Assembly: GCF_963082655.1 (NCBI RefSeq)
Contig: NC_081553.1
Coordinates: 59,843,571-59,907,570 of the forward strand
DNA length: 64,000 bases
Direction: 5' to 3'
From: Stomoxys calcitrans
Lineage: Eukaryota; Arthropoda; Insecta; Diptera; Muscidae
The notes under the pieces were generated by a model, which had not been told where the DNA came from, searched no databases, and saw nothing but the letters and a program-made list of their open reading frames with translations. Of this stretch, positions 44,734 to 55,243 are shown piece after piece. Each line of letters begins with the position of its first letter. The first letter of the stretch is position 1. A program made the position numbers and the translations under genes.

Positions 44734-46864
44734 GAAGTCTAGTTAGGTAAAACAATAACATAACTTAAATTTTAAAGTTGTACAAGTATAAAATGACGGA
44801 AATGTCGTTTTAAAATGACTCTTAATAATGACATAGTTCTTAGCGAAATGGTTAAACCACATAAAGAAACTTTCAAACGTCACTTTGTTCTGTCTCCACG
44901 AAGCTTCAATCAATCAGGATACAGAACATAGAGCAAAATATTAATGAAATGTTCTTTAAAACAAAATTAATCACACATAGTCCAAACATAGAACATTTTT
45001 AATTATGCAAAAATGGAAAGATGGAGCGACGAAATGCAAAAACACGAAAAAAATCAGCCAAACGCAAGTCACTAACTCAGTATTGGCAAAAGGATGACGG
45101 GCACTGATGAGGACAAGCTGCCTACAACAGGACATGCAAAAAAAAAAAAACAAAACAAAACAAGCATTACTATTCGTTTATTTTCGTGCAAAATTTTTGT
45201 TCCATGATGACGATATGAGAAAAAAAAACTCCCAACCCAAGCGCATTCAAAGAAAAACTTTTTAATTAAAATTGTCTTTTGCGTTGATTTTTTGCCCCAG
45301 CTCTTCTTCGTCTTGGTCGTCGTTTTCTCTCAAACTGCCAAATAAACATTTGCTGCGAAAAAGGAATATGGTGAACAAGATGCGGTTAATATAAATTCAT
45401 CATGATCGTCGTTGTCCTGCCTTCTAGTCGTCAGTTACATCGTCATCGTCACATAGCCATCGTTGTGTTATCGTCGCCAAAGAGCGCCAAGCAAGTAGAA
45501 AAAATTGGTTTTGCTCTATGCTAAAAAATTGGTATCCTTAAAAAAGACAAACTAAAACAAAATTTTTGTTAACACACACACACACACACACACAACGCAG
45601 AACACAAAAACCTAAAAAAGAATGAAGCAAAAACTAAATTACATTTCATCATATTTTTGTGGTTATAGTGGTTGTGTGTATGTGTGTGTGTGTATGGTGA
45701 AGTTGGTATTCCGTTTTGCATTCAATGTAATCATAATTTTAATGCGTTTTTCGTAAAGAAGCGTAGCAAGCACAACAACAAAAACGCCGAAATGAAAATA
45801 AAATTATAACGCTGTATAGAAAATTGGAACACTGTGCATGTAAGCAAAAACATTTAAAGTGTTATTTACAGTAGTGGTGAGGAGATGGCAGTAGAAGAAA
45901 CATTTAAGGGAAATTTTCTATAAAATGAAATTTTGATGGTACTTTTGAAAGACAACAGTTCAGTGATTATTTAATACAAATTTTAATAAGGATAAAATTT
46001 CCTCTCGTGACTGAAATTCAATGCGAAGAAGTAAAATCTTCATTGTAATTAGTAAAACTTCATTGTAATTAGTAAAAAATTCAGCGAAATATGAAAATTA
46101 TTTTTCACTTAGAATTTTATAAAAAAATTTAGTAAAAATTCTTTGAGGTTAGTAATAATTTCAACGATGTTAGTACAAATTTAATGCGAAGAAGTAAAAA
46201 CTTCATTGTAATTAGTAAAACTTTCATTGAAATGTGAATAATATTCTTCATTTTAGTTTTTTAGGGAGAATTTTTAAAAAATTGTATCTGATATCGTTGA
46301 AATAATTACTAACTTCAATAATTTTTTACTAATTTTTTTTACTAATATCTTTGAAATTTTTACAAACTTTTTTTTTACCAAACAGTTTTGCAGACAATTT
46401 TGCATTAAATTCTCCCTAAAAAAACTCAAATGAAAAATAATATGCATATTTCAATAAAAGTTTTACTAATTACAATGAAGTTTTTACTTCATCGCATTAA
46501 AGTTTTACTAATATCGTTGAAATTACTTCAACGATCTTTTACTAAATTTTTTATAAAATTCTCCCTAAAAAACTTCAATGAAAATTAATATTCATATTTG
46601 AATGAAAGTTTTACTAAATACGACGAAATGTTTACTTCTTCGCATTAAATTTTTACTAATATCGTTGAAATTATTACTAACTCCAATGATTTTTTACTTA
46701 TTTTTTTACTAATATCGCTGAAATTATTATTAAATTCCATCATTTTTTTACTAAAAGTGAATTTCATAAAAATTTTCATTAAAGACAAACTTTCTATGAA
46801 AGCCAAACTTTCTAAAGATAAAATATAAGTCAAATTTTCTCTGAAGAAAAAATTTGTACTCGGC
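44734..46864. other. Intergenic AT-rich DNA with microsatellites
   Basis: Contains a (CA)n tract at about 45574-45594 and a (GT)n tract at 45672-45694. From about 46000 it becomes TTACTAATNTC(A/G)NTGAA-type low-complexity repeats. No gene is visible; the minus frame at 44971-45153 has no motif. Confidence 0.5.
46165..46515. repeat. AT-rich inverted repeat (foldback)
   Basis: The left arm, about 46165-46272 (AAGTAAAAACTTCATTGTAA, then TTTTTTAGGGAGAATTT), has an imperfect reverse complement at about 46410-46515. The arms are about 105 bp with a 140-bp loop of similar AT-rich text. Related short units extend to 46760 and reappear at 48620-49430. Confidence 0.65.
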
Positions 46865-47110
46865 GTGACATAATTTGTCCAGGGGGACGCCGCAAGGGGG
46901 ATTGATGTGGCTCTTGGTTATCAATGAGCTTCTCAAGTCCTTCGAGGAGGAAACAGTGAAGTTGGTTGCCTATGCAGAAGACGTTGTTATTTTGAGTGGC
47001 GGTCGCTTTCGCTCTACTCTCAAGTAGTCTAGATGAGCGAGGGCTTGGCGTAAACCGCACAAAGGACAGTGCTGGTGTTGTTGACAAGAATGAGGCAATA
47101 TGGCGAGTTT
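46865..47110 (+). pseudogene. LINE reverse-transcriptase fragment
   Basis: A plus-strand fragment around the catalytic site: a CPQG-like start (TGTCCAGGGGGAC), then after a frameshift LWLLVINELLKSFEEETVKL, VAYAEDVVILSGGRF (the usual YADD has become YAED), and then LGVNRTKDSAGVV. This order is that of R1/LOA-type RTs. Short, frameshifted and with a changed catalytic residue, so inactive. It is directly followed by a large microsatellite. Confidence 0.75.
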
Positions 47111-47135
47111 AGGGGCTGTCCCTGGAAGGAGTGAC

Positions 47136-47655
47136 AGTCTAGTCTAGTCTAGTCTAGTCTAGTCTAGTCTAGTCTAGTCTAGTCTAGTCTAGTCTAGTCT
47201 AGTCTAGTCTAGTCTAGTCTAGTCTAGTCTAGTCTAGTCTAGTCTAGTCTAGTCTAGTCTAGTCTAGTCTAGTCTAGTCTAGTCTAGTCTAGTCTAGTCT
47301 AGTCTAGTCTAGTCTAGTCTAGTCTAGTCTAGTCTAGTCTAGTCTAGTCTAGTCTAGTCTAGTCTAGTCTAGTCTAGTCTAGTCTAGTCTAGTCTAGTCT
47401 AGTCTAGTCTAGTCTAGTCTAGTCTAGTCTAGTCTAGTCTAGTCTAGTCTAGTCTAGTCTAGTCTAGTCTAGTCTAGTCTAGTCTAGTCTAGTCTAGTCT
47501 AGTCTAGTCTAGTCTAGTCTAGTCTAGTCTAGTCTAGTCTAGTCTAGTCTAGTCTAGTCTAGTCTAGTCTAGTCTAGTCTAGTCTAGTCTAGTCTAGTCT
47601 AGTCTAGTCTAGTCTAGTCTAGTCTAGTCTAGTCTAGTCTAGTCTAGTCTAGTCT
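47136..47655. repeat. Perfect (AGTCT)104 pentanucleotide microsatellite
   Basis: Unbroken AGTCT units for 520 bp, 104 copies, followed by one variant (AGTGT) and one more unit. TAG occurs in every frame, so it cannot be coding. True length may differ because such tracts are hard to assemble. Confidence 0.95.
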
Positions 47656-47735
47656 AGTGTAGTCTAGACTTATTTCGGTCTCTCAGCTTTCGTCTTTCTC
47701 ACTGTCTTACTCTGTTTCTCTCTCTCTCTCTCTCA
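47656..47735 (+). repeat. Pyrimidine-rich tract with (TC)n
   Basis: TTTCGGTCTCTCAGCTTTCG is followed by a (TC)n run at about 47716-47735, between the pentamer tract and the B element. Confidence 0.7.
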
Positions 47736-48235
47736 CCACCATATGTATACTAATATAGTCACACCGTTTTTAATACCTGGAAATATTGATCTGCGACTCC
47801 ATATACCCCATCTTGACATTCCAAGTCGATCTGGCCATGTCCGTCCTTCTGCCCGTCCATCTGAGAAAATCACTAAAGCCGTCGAATGGGTGTACCTCAC
47901 TACTTGAAATTTTGCACAAATACTTCTTATTGATATAGGTCGGTTGAGATTGTAATTGGGCCAAATCGGTCCATGTTTTGGTATAGCTGCCATATAAACC
48001 GATCTCCCGATTACACTTCTTCAGTTTCTAGAGAGCGTAGATTTGGCTGACATTTACCACACTGACTTTTTCTATGATTTCTAAAGGGTGTTTTAAGTAT
48101 GTTTCGAATCGGTCTATAGCCTGTTATAGCTCCAATTAAAACCGATATCCCGAATATACTTCTTGACCCTCTAGAGGGCTCAATTCTTGTCCTATTTGGC
48201 TGAATTAATGCACGATGACTTTTCCTATCTTTTTG
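47736..48235 (-). repeat. B-type element tail and monomers
   Basis: Tail boxes on the plus strand: GTATACTAATATAGTCACAC, CATGTCCGTCCTTCTGCCCG, ACTTGAAATTTTGCACAAAT. Two monomers follow with CTGCCATATAAACCGATCTC and CTAGAGGGCTCAATTCTTGT. It is cut by a SINE. Confidence 0.65.
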
Positions 48236-48560
48236 AATTTGAATATGCAAATACATGAACATTCCATTAAGGAACAGGAGCAAACTTCTCACATATCAAT
48301 GAGTGTAGTCCGTCAAAAGTTTAAGCTCAATGATATGGGTCTCATTTTATAGCCGAGTCCGAACGGCGTGCCGCAGTGCGACACCTGTTTTGAGGAGAAG
48401 TTTTTACATGGCATAGTACCTCACAGGCCTTCAGATCTGTCGATTTGAGCCAGAAATTTTGAAATTTCCATGAGTATTTCGTAGCGAATTTCCGAGAGGC
48501 GTGCCGCAGTGCAACACCTCTTTGGCGAAAGGTTCTCGCTCGGATTCTAAACGAGGCAAA
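48236..48560 (-). mobile_element. tRNA-derived SINE, copy 4, rearranged
   Basis: The body from TATGCAAATACATGAACATTCC to CATGGCATAGTACCTCACA (48250-48427) matches the family. After that the order is disturbed: a GCGTGCCGCAGTGCAACACC segment is repeated and only a decayed tRNA part (CTCGGATTCTAAACGAGGC) remains. Confidence 0.6.
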
Positions 48561-48599
48561 CAGTGTCATAGTTGGAATGAAATAAAATTTAAAAAAAAA

Positions 48600-49440
48600 A
48601 CCTTTCCAATTATTTACTAATTTCAATTAATTGTTACTAATCACAATAAATTTTGTACTAATTTCAATGAATTTTGTACTAATTTCAATGAATTTTGTAC
48701 TAATTTCAATGATTTTTGTACTAATTTCAATGAATTTTGTACTAATTTCAATGATTTTTTTTACTATTGGCTTGCCCAAAAAGTAATTGCGGATTTTTCA
48801 TATAGTCGGCGTTGACAAATTTTTTTCACAGCTTGTGACTCTGTAATTGCATTCTTTCTTCTGTCAGTTATCAGCTGCTACTTTTAGCTTGCTTTAGAAA
48901 AAAAGTATAAAAAAAGTATATTTGATTAAAGTTCATTCTAAGTTTTATTAAAAATGCATTACTTTCTTTTAAAAAATCCGCAATTACTTTTTGGGCAACC
49001 CAATAGTTTCAATGAATTTTTTACTAATTTCAATGAAATATTTACTTATTAACAAAATTTTTTTACTTAAGCAAAAATTCAATGAAATTTTCACAAAAAA
49101 AAGAATTTTATTGCTATTTTTACTAATTTAAATGAATTTTTTACTAATTTCAATTAATTTTGTACTGATTTCAATGAATTTTTTTACTAATTTCAATTAT
49201 TTTTTTTTTACTAATTTCAATGAATTTTTTACTAATTTCTATGAAATATTTACTTATTAACATAATTTTTTTACTTTAGAAAAAATTCAATTAATTTCAA
49301 TGAAATTTTCACAAAAAAAGAATTTTATTGCTATTTTTACTAATTTCAATAATATTTGTTAAATTCCAATTAAATATTTACTATTCACAATTATTTGTGT
49401 TTTTTATGAAATTTTTACTCAAATTCTAAGAAATTCTCCC
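48600..49440. repeat. AT-rich short tandem repeats around a MITE
   Basis: About six copies of a 21-bp unit TTTGTACTAATTTCAATGAAT lie at about 48636-48768. Looser versions (TTTTTACTAATTTCAATGAA) continue to 49430 after the MITE. Related to the inverted repeat at 46165-46515. No coding potential. Confidence 0.7.
48777..49003 (+). mobile_element. Mariner-like MITE copy 4, intact
   Basis: 227 bp from TTGGCTTGCCCAAAAAGTAA to TTTTTGGGCAACCCAA, flanked by TA at 48775-48776 and 49004-49005. It has the uninterrupted A-run (GTATAAAAAAAGTATA) in which copy 3 received its A-element insertion. Inserted in AT-rich short repeats. Confidence 0.9.
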
Positions 49441-50685
49441 CAAAAGGAGAAAATTAATAAAAGAAATGAAATGTTAATATTGTGTCAAGTTTCTTAAAAT
49501 GGATCTCACTTCAGCTATGGCTTTCAGGTTATTCCAACTTATGTGCATGTTCCAGCCTACATTGTAAGTCCATGCTTCAACGACTTGTGCCAGTTTTGTG
49601 AACATTACTGTCTCTGAAAAGCTTTTGCTGCGTTGTTGCAAATTCAATGATTTTTTTTCTCCGCTTGTTGTTCTGTTATCGTGACAGACAAGAAAGGAAG
49701 TCAGTGGTCACTCCACCAATGATTACTACAGCTGGAAAATGATGCTGCAAAACAAGAACGAAAAATAAATACGTCGCTTTGCCTTTTGCATTCAAAGGAA
49801 TGGCCGCAAAGTAAGAAAATTGTTCAACTTTGTGCGCATTCTTTTTCCGGCATTCGTAAGCCAATGCACCGAGTTAAAGCTGGACAATAAGAAATCTCAG
49901 GAAATCTTTACAATAGTTTTGCTTTTACTAAAGTCTTCTTTAGCTGATTGTTCGAGCGAGCGAGTGAGAGAGTGATAAGCCACCGTTTGTCGGTTAAAAC
50001 TTCTAAAGTTTACCGCGTTTTCGCTATGTCACTTTGTTCTTGGGAATTTCACTAGCGTTTCGTTTTTCTTTTCCGTTTTTTTCTTGTTTTTGTCAGGCTT
50101 GCTGATGCTTTACAAAGGAAATTGTCTTTAGATGTGATGCGCATGAATAGTACAAGTCGCAGTACAACTTGTTTTAATTAGGCTTTGTTGATAAAAATGC
50201 GAATAAAGTAAGAGTTGATGAGAAGGGATCTGTTTTTGATAGGAATCAATGGGTAAAGTGAATGCTATTAAATAAAAAATCAATAATAAAACAAACTTAA
50301 ATTGAGATTAAATAATTTACTTTACGTAAATATCCATAGATGGTCGGGATAACCCAGCTTTATGTGGCTGTCAACGTATGAAAACTCCACTATTGCACTC
50401 AGAGAAAATTGTTAGTAAAAACATCTGAAAAACTTTGTTCTTCTTGAGACTTGCTGAAAAAGTTGTTTTCAAAAACCCACTTCCAAACCGGAACGTTAGT
50501 AGACGACATGCAGGTGAGAGAACAGACAACGAAGGATATGTTAAGTCTTATGATGAAAATGCATTTACCACAGTATACGACAGAACGAAGACATCGGAAT
50601 CTTGAAACAATGGGGTGGATCGAAGGCTTACCATTGCAGACTTTATGGTAAAGCAAGACTTGAGGACTTTCAACTTTTTAAGTCA
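49441..50685. other. Intergenic DNA, no gene recognised
   Basis: AT-rich, unique-looking. A 66-codon plus frame at 50451-50651 (contains QVREQTTKDMLSLMMKMHLP) overlaps a minus frame of similar size; neither matches a family that I recognise. GAGCGAGCGAGTGAGAGAGTG near 49955 is a simple tract. Confidence 0.45.
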
Positions 50686-51475
50686 CCCGCACAGTTGTTG
50701 GAAGTCAAAACAAAACGTCACGTGTAAAATTTCAGCCAAATCGGATAAGAATTACGCCCTCCAGAGGCTCAAGGAGTAAAAACGGGAAATCGGTTTACAT
50801 CAAAGCTATATCAGGTTACGAAACGGCCATACATGGCCAGTTGTTGGAAGTCACAAAAAAACACCACGTGCAAAATTTCAGCCAAATCGTATAAGCATTA
50901 CGCCCTCTAGAAGCACAAGAAGTCAAATCGTGAGATCAGTTTAGATGGCAGCTGTATAAGGTTATGGACCAATCTAAACCATGCAAATACAAATTTGCCC
51001 CTGAACATTCCAATAACTGAACCTGGGGCAGACTTCCCACAAATCATTGAGTGCTGTCCTATTCAATTTTAAGCTCAATGATAAGCGACCTCCCATTTAT
51101 AGCCGAGTCCGAACGGCGTACCACGGAGTAACACCTCTTTGGGGAGAAGTTTAAACAAGGCAAAGTACCTCACAAATGTCGCCGGCATTTGGAGGCGAAA
51201 ACCACCGTTGAAAAATTTTCTGATGTTCTTGCCAGGATTCGAAGCCAGGCGTTCAGCGTCATAGACGGTCATGCTAACCTCTGCGCTACGTTGGCCTATT
51301 AGGTTATGGACCGACCTAAACCATGCTTTGCACTGTTCTTGGCAGTCAAAACAAAACGCCATGTACGAAATTTCAGCCAAATCGGATAATATTAGCGACC
51401 GCTAGAGGCTCAAGAAGCCAAATCGGGTGATAGTTTTATTCGGCAGCTATATCAAGACATGAACCTATTGCGGTA
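50686..51475 (+). repeat. B/C-type monomers with SINE inside
   Basis: Monomers with AGTTGTTGGAAGTCAAAACA, TTCAGCCAAATCGGATAAGA and ACGCCCTCCAGAGGCTCAAG boxes, interrupted at 50984-51297 by a SINE, ending ATATCAAGACATGAACC. Head and tail are absent. Confidence 0.65.
50984..51297 (-). mobile_element. tRNA-derived SINE, copy 5
   Basis: On minus it starts AGGCCAACGTAGCGCAGAGG then TTAGCATGACCG (A box preserved) and has a B box with one change (GGCTTCGAATCC). The body with CGCCGTTCGGACTCGGCTAT and TATCATTGAGCTTAAA follows. Full-length but diverged, inserted into a B/C monomer whose text (AGGTTATGGACCGACCTAAA) resumes on the right. Confidence 0.8.
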
Positions 51476-51677
51476 AGGAGAAAGTGCAACATAGGCATAC
51501 TACAACAGGTACAGAGAATATGTAGTCTTGGCGAAAACGGAGCGATGGAGACCACGCCCACTACGGCACTGAAGACTATTCAAGGTATCCGAACCGCAGG
51601 CATACAGATTAGGTGTAAGGTATCCACTTTGAGACTTAGGCGATGGGAGAATGGAGATGGAGGATAGGTTCAGCTTA
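51476..51677 (+). pseudogene. R1/LOA-type LINE fragment (RT thumb region)
   Basis: The plus translation contains QRICSLGENGAMETTPTTAL followed by KTIQGIRTAGIQI, the segment downstream of the RT domain in R1/LOA-type LINEs (VQRxxxLGxxGAMRTTPTxAL pattern). It is cut by the mariner relic and appears to continue after it. Confidence 0.65.
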
Positions 51678-52400
51678 GAAAGGGTGATTTTTTAGCTGAT
51701 ATCTTTTCATCCACGTTTTGTGTTTTGTTTCACTGTCAAACAACTTCAGCTTGGTGTATAATTTAACCATGAATCGTCTTACCAACGAACAACGCTTGCA
51801 AGTTATTAAATTTTATTATCAAAATGCGTGCTCTGTGGAGAAATTCCATCGCGCTCTTCTTCGACGAAGCGACAAGGCTCATTATTGGCACAATAGCTAC
51901 GTAAATAAGCAGAATTGTAGATTTTAAAGTGAAGATCAGCCAGAAGCATAGCAAGAGCTACCAATGCATCCGGAAAAAAGTCACAGTTTGGTGCGGTTTA
52001 TGGGCTGGAGGCTTCTTTGGACCGTACTTCTTCAAACATGATGCGAATCGTAACGTAAGTGGGGATGGTGTGCGTTGCAGTGCGATGATATCCAATTTTT
52101 TTTTGCCCAAAATTCAGGAGCTTGACTTGCATGACAAGTGGTTTCCACAAGACGGTGCCACATGGCACACAGCGCGCATAAAAATGGGCTTATTGAGGCA
52201 GCGCGCATAACAATGGGCTTATTGAGACGCGAGATCAAAAATCGTGCGATATAACGCCTTAGACTATTTTTTTGTGGGGCTTTGTTAAAGCTCATGTCTA
52301 TACAGACAAGACCTTGAAATTCTGGACGAAATGTCGGAAAGAGTATGCTGAAGTTGGTCTAAGTGGATGGACCATTTGACGCACAGTCACGGAGAATGGG
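51678..52400 (+). pseudogene. Mariner/IS630-type transposase relic
   Basis: Starts with terminal-like AAAGGGTGATTTTTTAGCTG. MNRLTNEQRLQVIKFYYQNA follows, then a deletion to RRSDKAHYWHNSYVNKQNCR (first catalytic Asp region), then ITVWCGL-type text, GPYFFKHDANRNVSGDG, NFFLPKIQELDLHDKW, FPQDGATWHTARI (second Asp, QDGA motif), an LDYF-type third Asp site after frameshifts (about 52258-52270), and the C-terminal SKWMDHLTHSHG. Several frameshifts and a deletion make it inactive. It sits inside an older LINE relic. Confidence 0.82.
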
Positions 52401-53409
52401 TAGAGGATAAGAGGAGCAGGACATATGGTGGTACAATCGATGTAACGATAAAAAAAACCAGTAAGGAATGGAAGAGGTTTCCGATCGGAGTCCTCAGACG
52501 ATACATGAGGTCAAGTGCGAGGCACTGCTGCCAGCGTCATAGGACCCAGATACTGAGATTGGTTTCCGATTGCCTGATCATAATGCAAGGTGATGAAGCG
52601 ACTACATCGAGTGTGAACATCATTACGGACAGTAAATTAGTAACCAGGACTTTAATAAACAGAACGGTAAGTTCACGAACAGTCCTGGAATAAAAGAGGA
52701 AGATTATCATCTTCCATAAGGATGACATGATCTTCAGCGCTTGGTTGCCAGACGATTTGGACTTGGATGCCAGAGGACTGCCGTCAGTGAAATTGGTTAA
52801 TCTGTAGAGCGACGCAATAAAGGGCGTGAGCGTCAAAAGCGAATGTTGCACTGTGAATTAGTGAACAGGGTTTGAATCGTGAGAAGGCGAGGCTATTGCT
52901 GAGTGAAAGTGGGAAGGAGATAAGTATGGCCTTTGATATCATAATGATTCTCATAGGACTTAAGACGCACTTATGCAGAGAATTTTGGGAAGATGATGAG
53001 ACGTTGGAACATTTCTTATGTCAATGTCCGGCTAACAGACTCCTGTGCTTCGGTGCGCATACGATTCCAGAACCAGACCAACATAGAGAGATAGAATGAA
53101 TCAGTAAGGAAAGGCTTTAGTCGGGAAAGGCTTTAGGAGTCTACCTAGCTCACTTGTGTAAAATCAGTGCGGCAAGTGATGGCATGCGCAGGGCATGCGG
53201 GGAAGATGATGAGATGTTGGAGCATTTCCCATGTCATTGCCCGGCTTTCGCGTCTAACAGATACCAGCATTTAGGTGGAGACACATTACCAGACATGAAC
53301 CAACTTAGAGGCGTGGCATGGAAAACCATTGAGGACTTTGTAAGTAGCACGGAATTCCTTATTTAGAGCGCAAAACAAGCCGATTATTGCAAGATTTAAC
53401 AAAAATAGG
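52401..53409 (+). pseudogene. R1/LOA-type LINE C-terminal relic (RNase H-like and zinc knuckle)
   Basis: The frame at 52367-52693 contains NIITDSKLVTRTLINR, like an RNase H ITDSxxAxxAL motif. Further on, LIGLKTHLCREFW and EDDETLEHFLCQCPANRLL (about 52960-53040), then a second, partly duplicated C-terminal piece, RACGEDDEMLEHFPCHCPAF and ALGGD-like text (53190-53290) ending WKTIEDFVSSTEFL. The duplication of the zinc-knuckle segment indicates either two LINE copies or an internal duplication. Broken and inactive. It is the left neighbour of the Transib insertion. Confidence 0.7.
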
Positions 53410-53414
53410 CGACC
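53410..53414. repeat. Left target-site duplication CGACC
   Basis: CGACC directly before the left CACAGTG end; the same five bases follow the right end at 58698-58702. Five-bp GC-rich duplications are characteristic of Transib. Confidence 0.88.
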
Positions 53415-54845
53415 CACAGTGGGCCAAATGGCAAAAAAATTGGAAATAAGTCTACAACTTTTTATCTGTTGATTTTAGCCATACAAAATGTTCTAGACAT
53501 TTGTAGAGGAGGACATAGGCTTTCAGAAAAGTGCTGTTGTTGGTCCATATCTTTAATACAGGGTGAGCTACAGGGTGTCAAAGTTGACCACTTTTGACTT
53601 CTCCAAGCTTCTGGGGGCCATAACTTTTGATCTACTCAACCGATTTACATGATTTAGGACTCTAGAGAAAGAGCTTGACAAGATCTAAAAAACTTATGCA
53701 TAAAGTACCATGCCATCGTGTACTGTTAAGGAGTTATGAATTGTTTAATTTTAAAATATGAAAATTTGGCCTTGGTTTTTTTCAGTGTTTTTTAAATAAC
53801 TCCGTCAATTTTAAAGCTATAAACTTCATACTTCACACAAATTATGCCAGCATATGTGTGCATAAAATACAAAAGGAATCACGTGAATATCTTTGGCGGT
53901 TTAAAAATGGCATCGTTTTCAATATGAAAAATATTTTTTTTGTCAAAAAATTGCAAAATTTTTCAAAAAAGATACTCCCATTTCCTTTAAGTTTTCGCAA
54001 ACTTTGGCCGTCAAAGCATTATCATTTCTTTCCATTTTCACAAAGTCGAGGTATTAAGAAAAGTTTTAAGTGCTAATTTGGCTAATTTCGATATCAAACA
54101 ACACCGTTATCTTAAGACCAAAATGGCCAATTTTTTTACTAAACTTCAAAAGTTTCTCACTGGAAAAAAAGTTCCACGGGGATTTTTTCGCTTTTTTTGA
54201 ACTTAAATGAAAGCTTAAAATGTTCCCAACATTTTAAGGTATGTCTCGCCATATCCTAGCCATAAATGAGATCGTAGCGATCAAAATACTGAAAAAAGTC
54301 AATTTTCAAGTAGTGCTATATTCATTGCTAAAAAACAAGTATTACGTCACATTTTATTGCAAAGATGTTAAATAAACTTTTATTTGGTAACACTTCTTCT
54401 ACAAAACACAAAAAGAATCATGGAAATATCTCTATTCTATTCCATTTTATGGAACCGGCAATAAAAAAGTCAATTTTTCAAAAAAGTCGAATTTCCCAAA
54501 TTTTGTTTTTGTTGTCCTAATTGCACATGACACACTATAGCCATATTTACGCAACATACCTTATCGTAAAGGAAATTTTCATACCTTTCCAACGATGTAT
54601 AAAACATTTCTCAACTCGGATTCTATCTACTCTAAAATTCATTTACACTTCATTAAACTCTATATAAAAATGTCTATTTGTGAAATGGAACCTTATATGG
54701 GGCCTACACTAAAACATTGATAGATTTGCCCAGGGTTTACAATACAAATGTGTTAGAATAAAAAAAGGTCTCCTGCCAAAGTTTAAAAAAATTGGAATAA
54801 AAATATGTGTTTTAGAGCGAAAACACTTCGCATCGGCGTGCGTTT
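53415..54845 (+). repeat. Left terminal inverted repeat of the Transib-like element
   Basis: 1431 bp. It matches the reverse complement of 57335-58697 except for a 68-bp segment (53697-53764) missing on the right and one noted substitution (CCAACGATG here, CCAACAATG on the other arm). Lengths agree exactly (1431 minus 68 is 1363), so no other net indel exists. It carries a 72-codon open frame at 53858-54076 also present in the other arm; I regard that frame as incidental. The inner boundary follows GGCGTGCGTTT. Confidence 0.9.
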
Positions 54846-55073
54846 GTATAGTACCTACATCTATTTTTAATGTAAGCTGATGATTTTTGAATAAAAAGTA
54901 ACCTAGAAATATACCTGCATATATATATATATATTTGTGTTAAGATTTGATGCAGACAAATGTTACCTGTTTCGCTATGTCGAATTCCCAGGAAATCCAC
55001 CGTATCAATGAATGTGAAAAAACCTACCCATAAAAAATTCATTGTCATTTTTTTTAACCAAATTCGAGTCCAG

Positions 55074-55219
55074 GTAAATAATTATAGAAGAGTAAGTAAA
55101 AAGAGGCACTTTGGACCCCTTTTTACGATTGCGTCTGATACCTGAAATGGGTCATTAATTGTGAATATATTGCATAAATATTTGAACAAAATCCAAATTT
55201 TCTTCATTATATTTTGTAG
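55074..55219 (+). other. Possible 5' UTR intron of the transposase gene
   Basis: A donor-like CCAG/GTAAAT (GT at 55074-55075) and an acceptor with a T-rich tract TATATTTTGTAG (AG ends at 55219) bracket 146 bp just upstream of the start codon at 55244. Removing it would join a leader beginning inside the unique region after the left TIR to the coding exon. This is suggestive only. Confidence 0.35.
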
Positions 55220-55243
55220 AGGCGTAAAGGACATTTATAAGTT

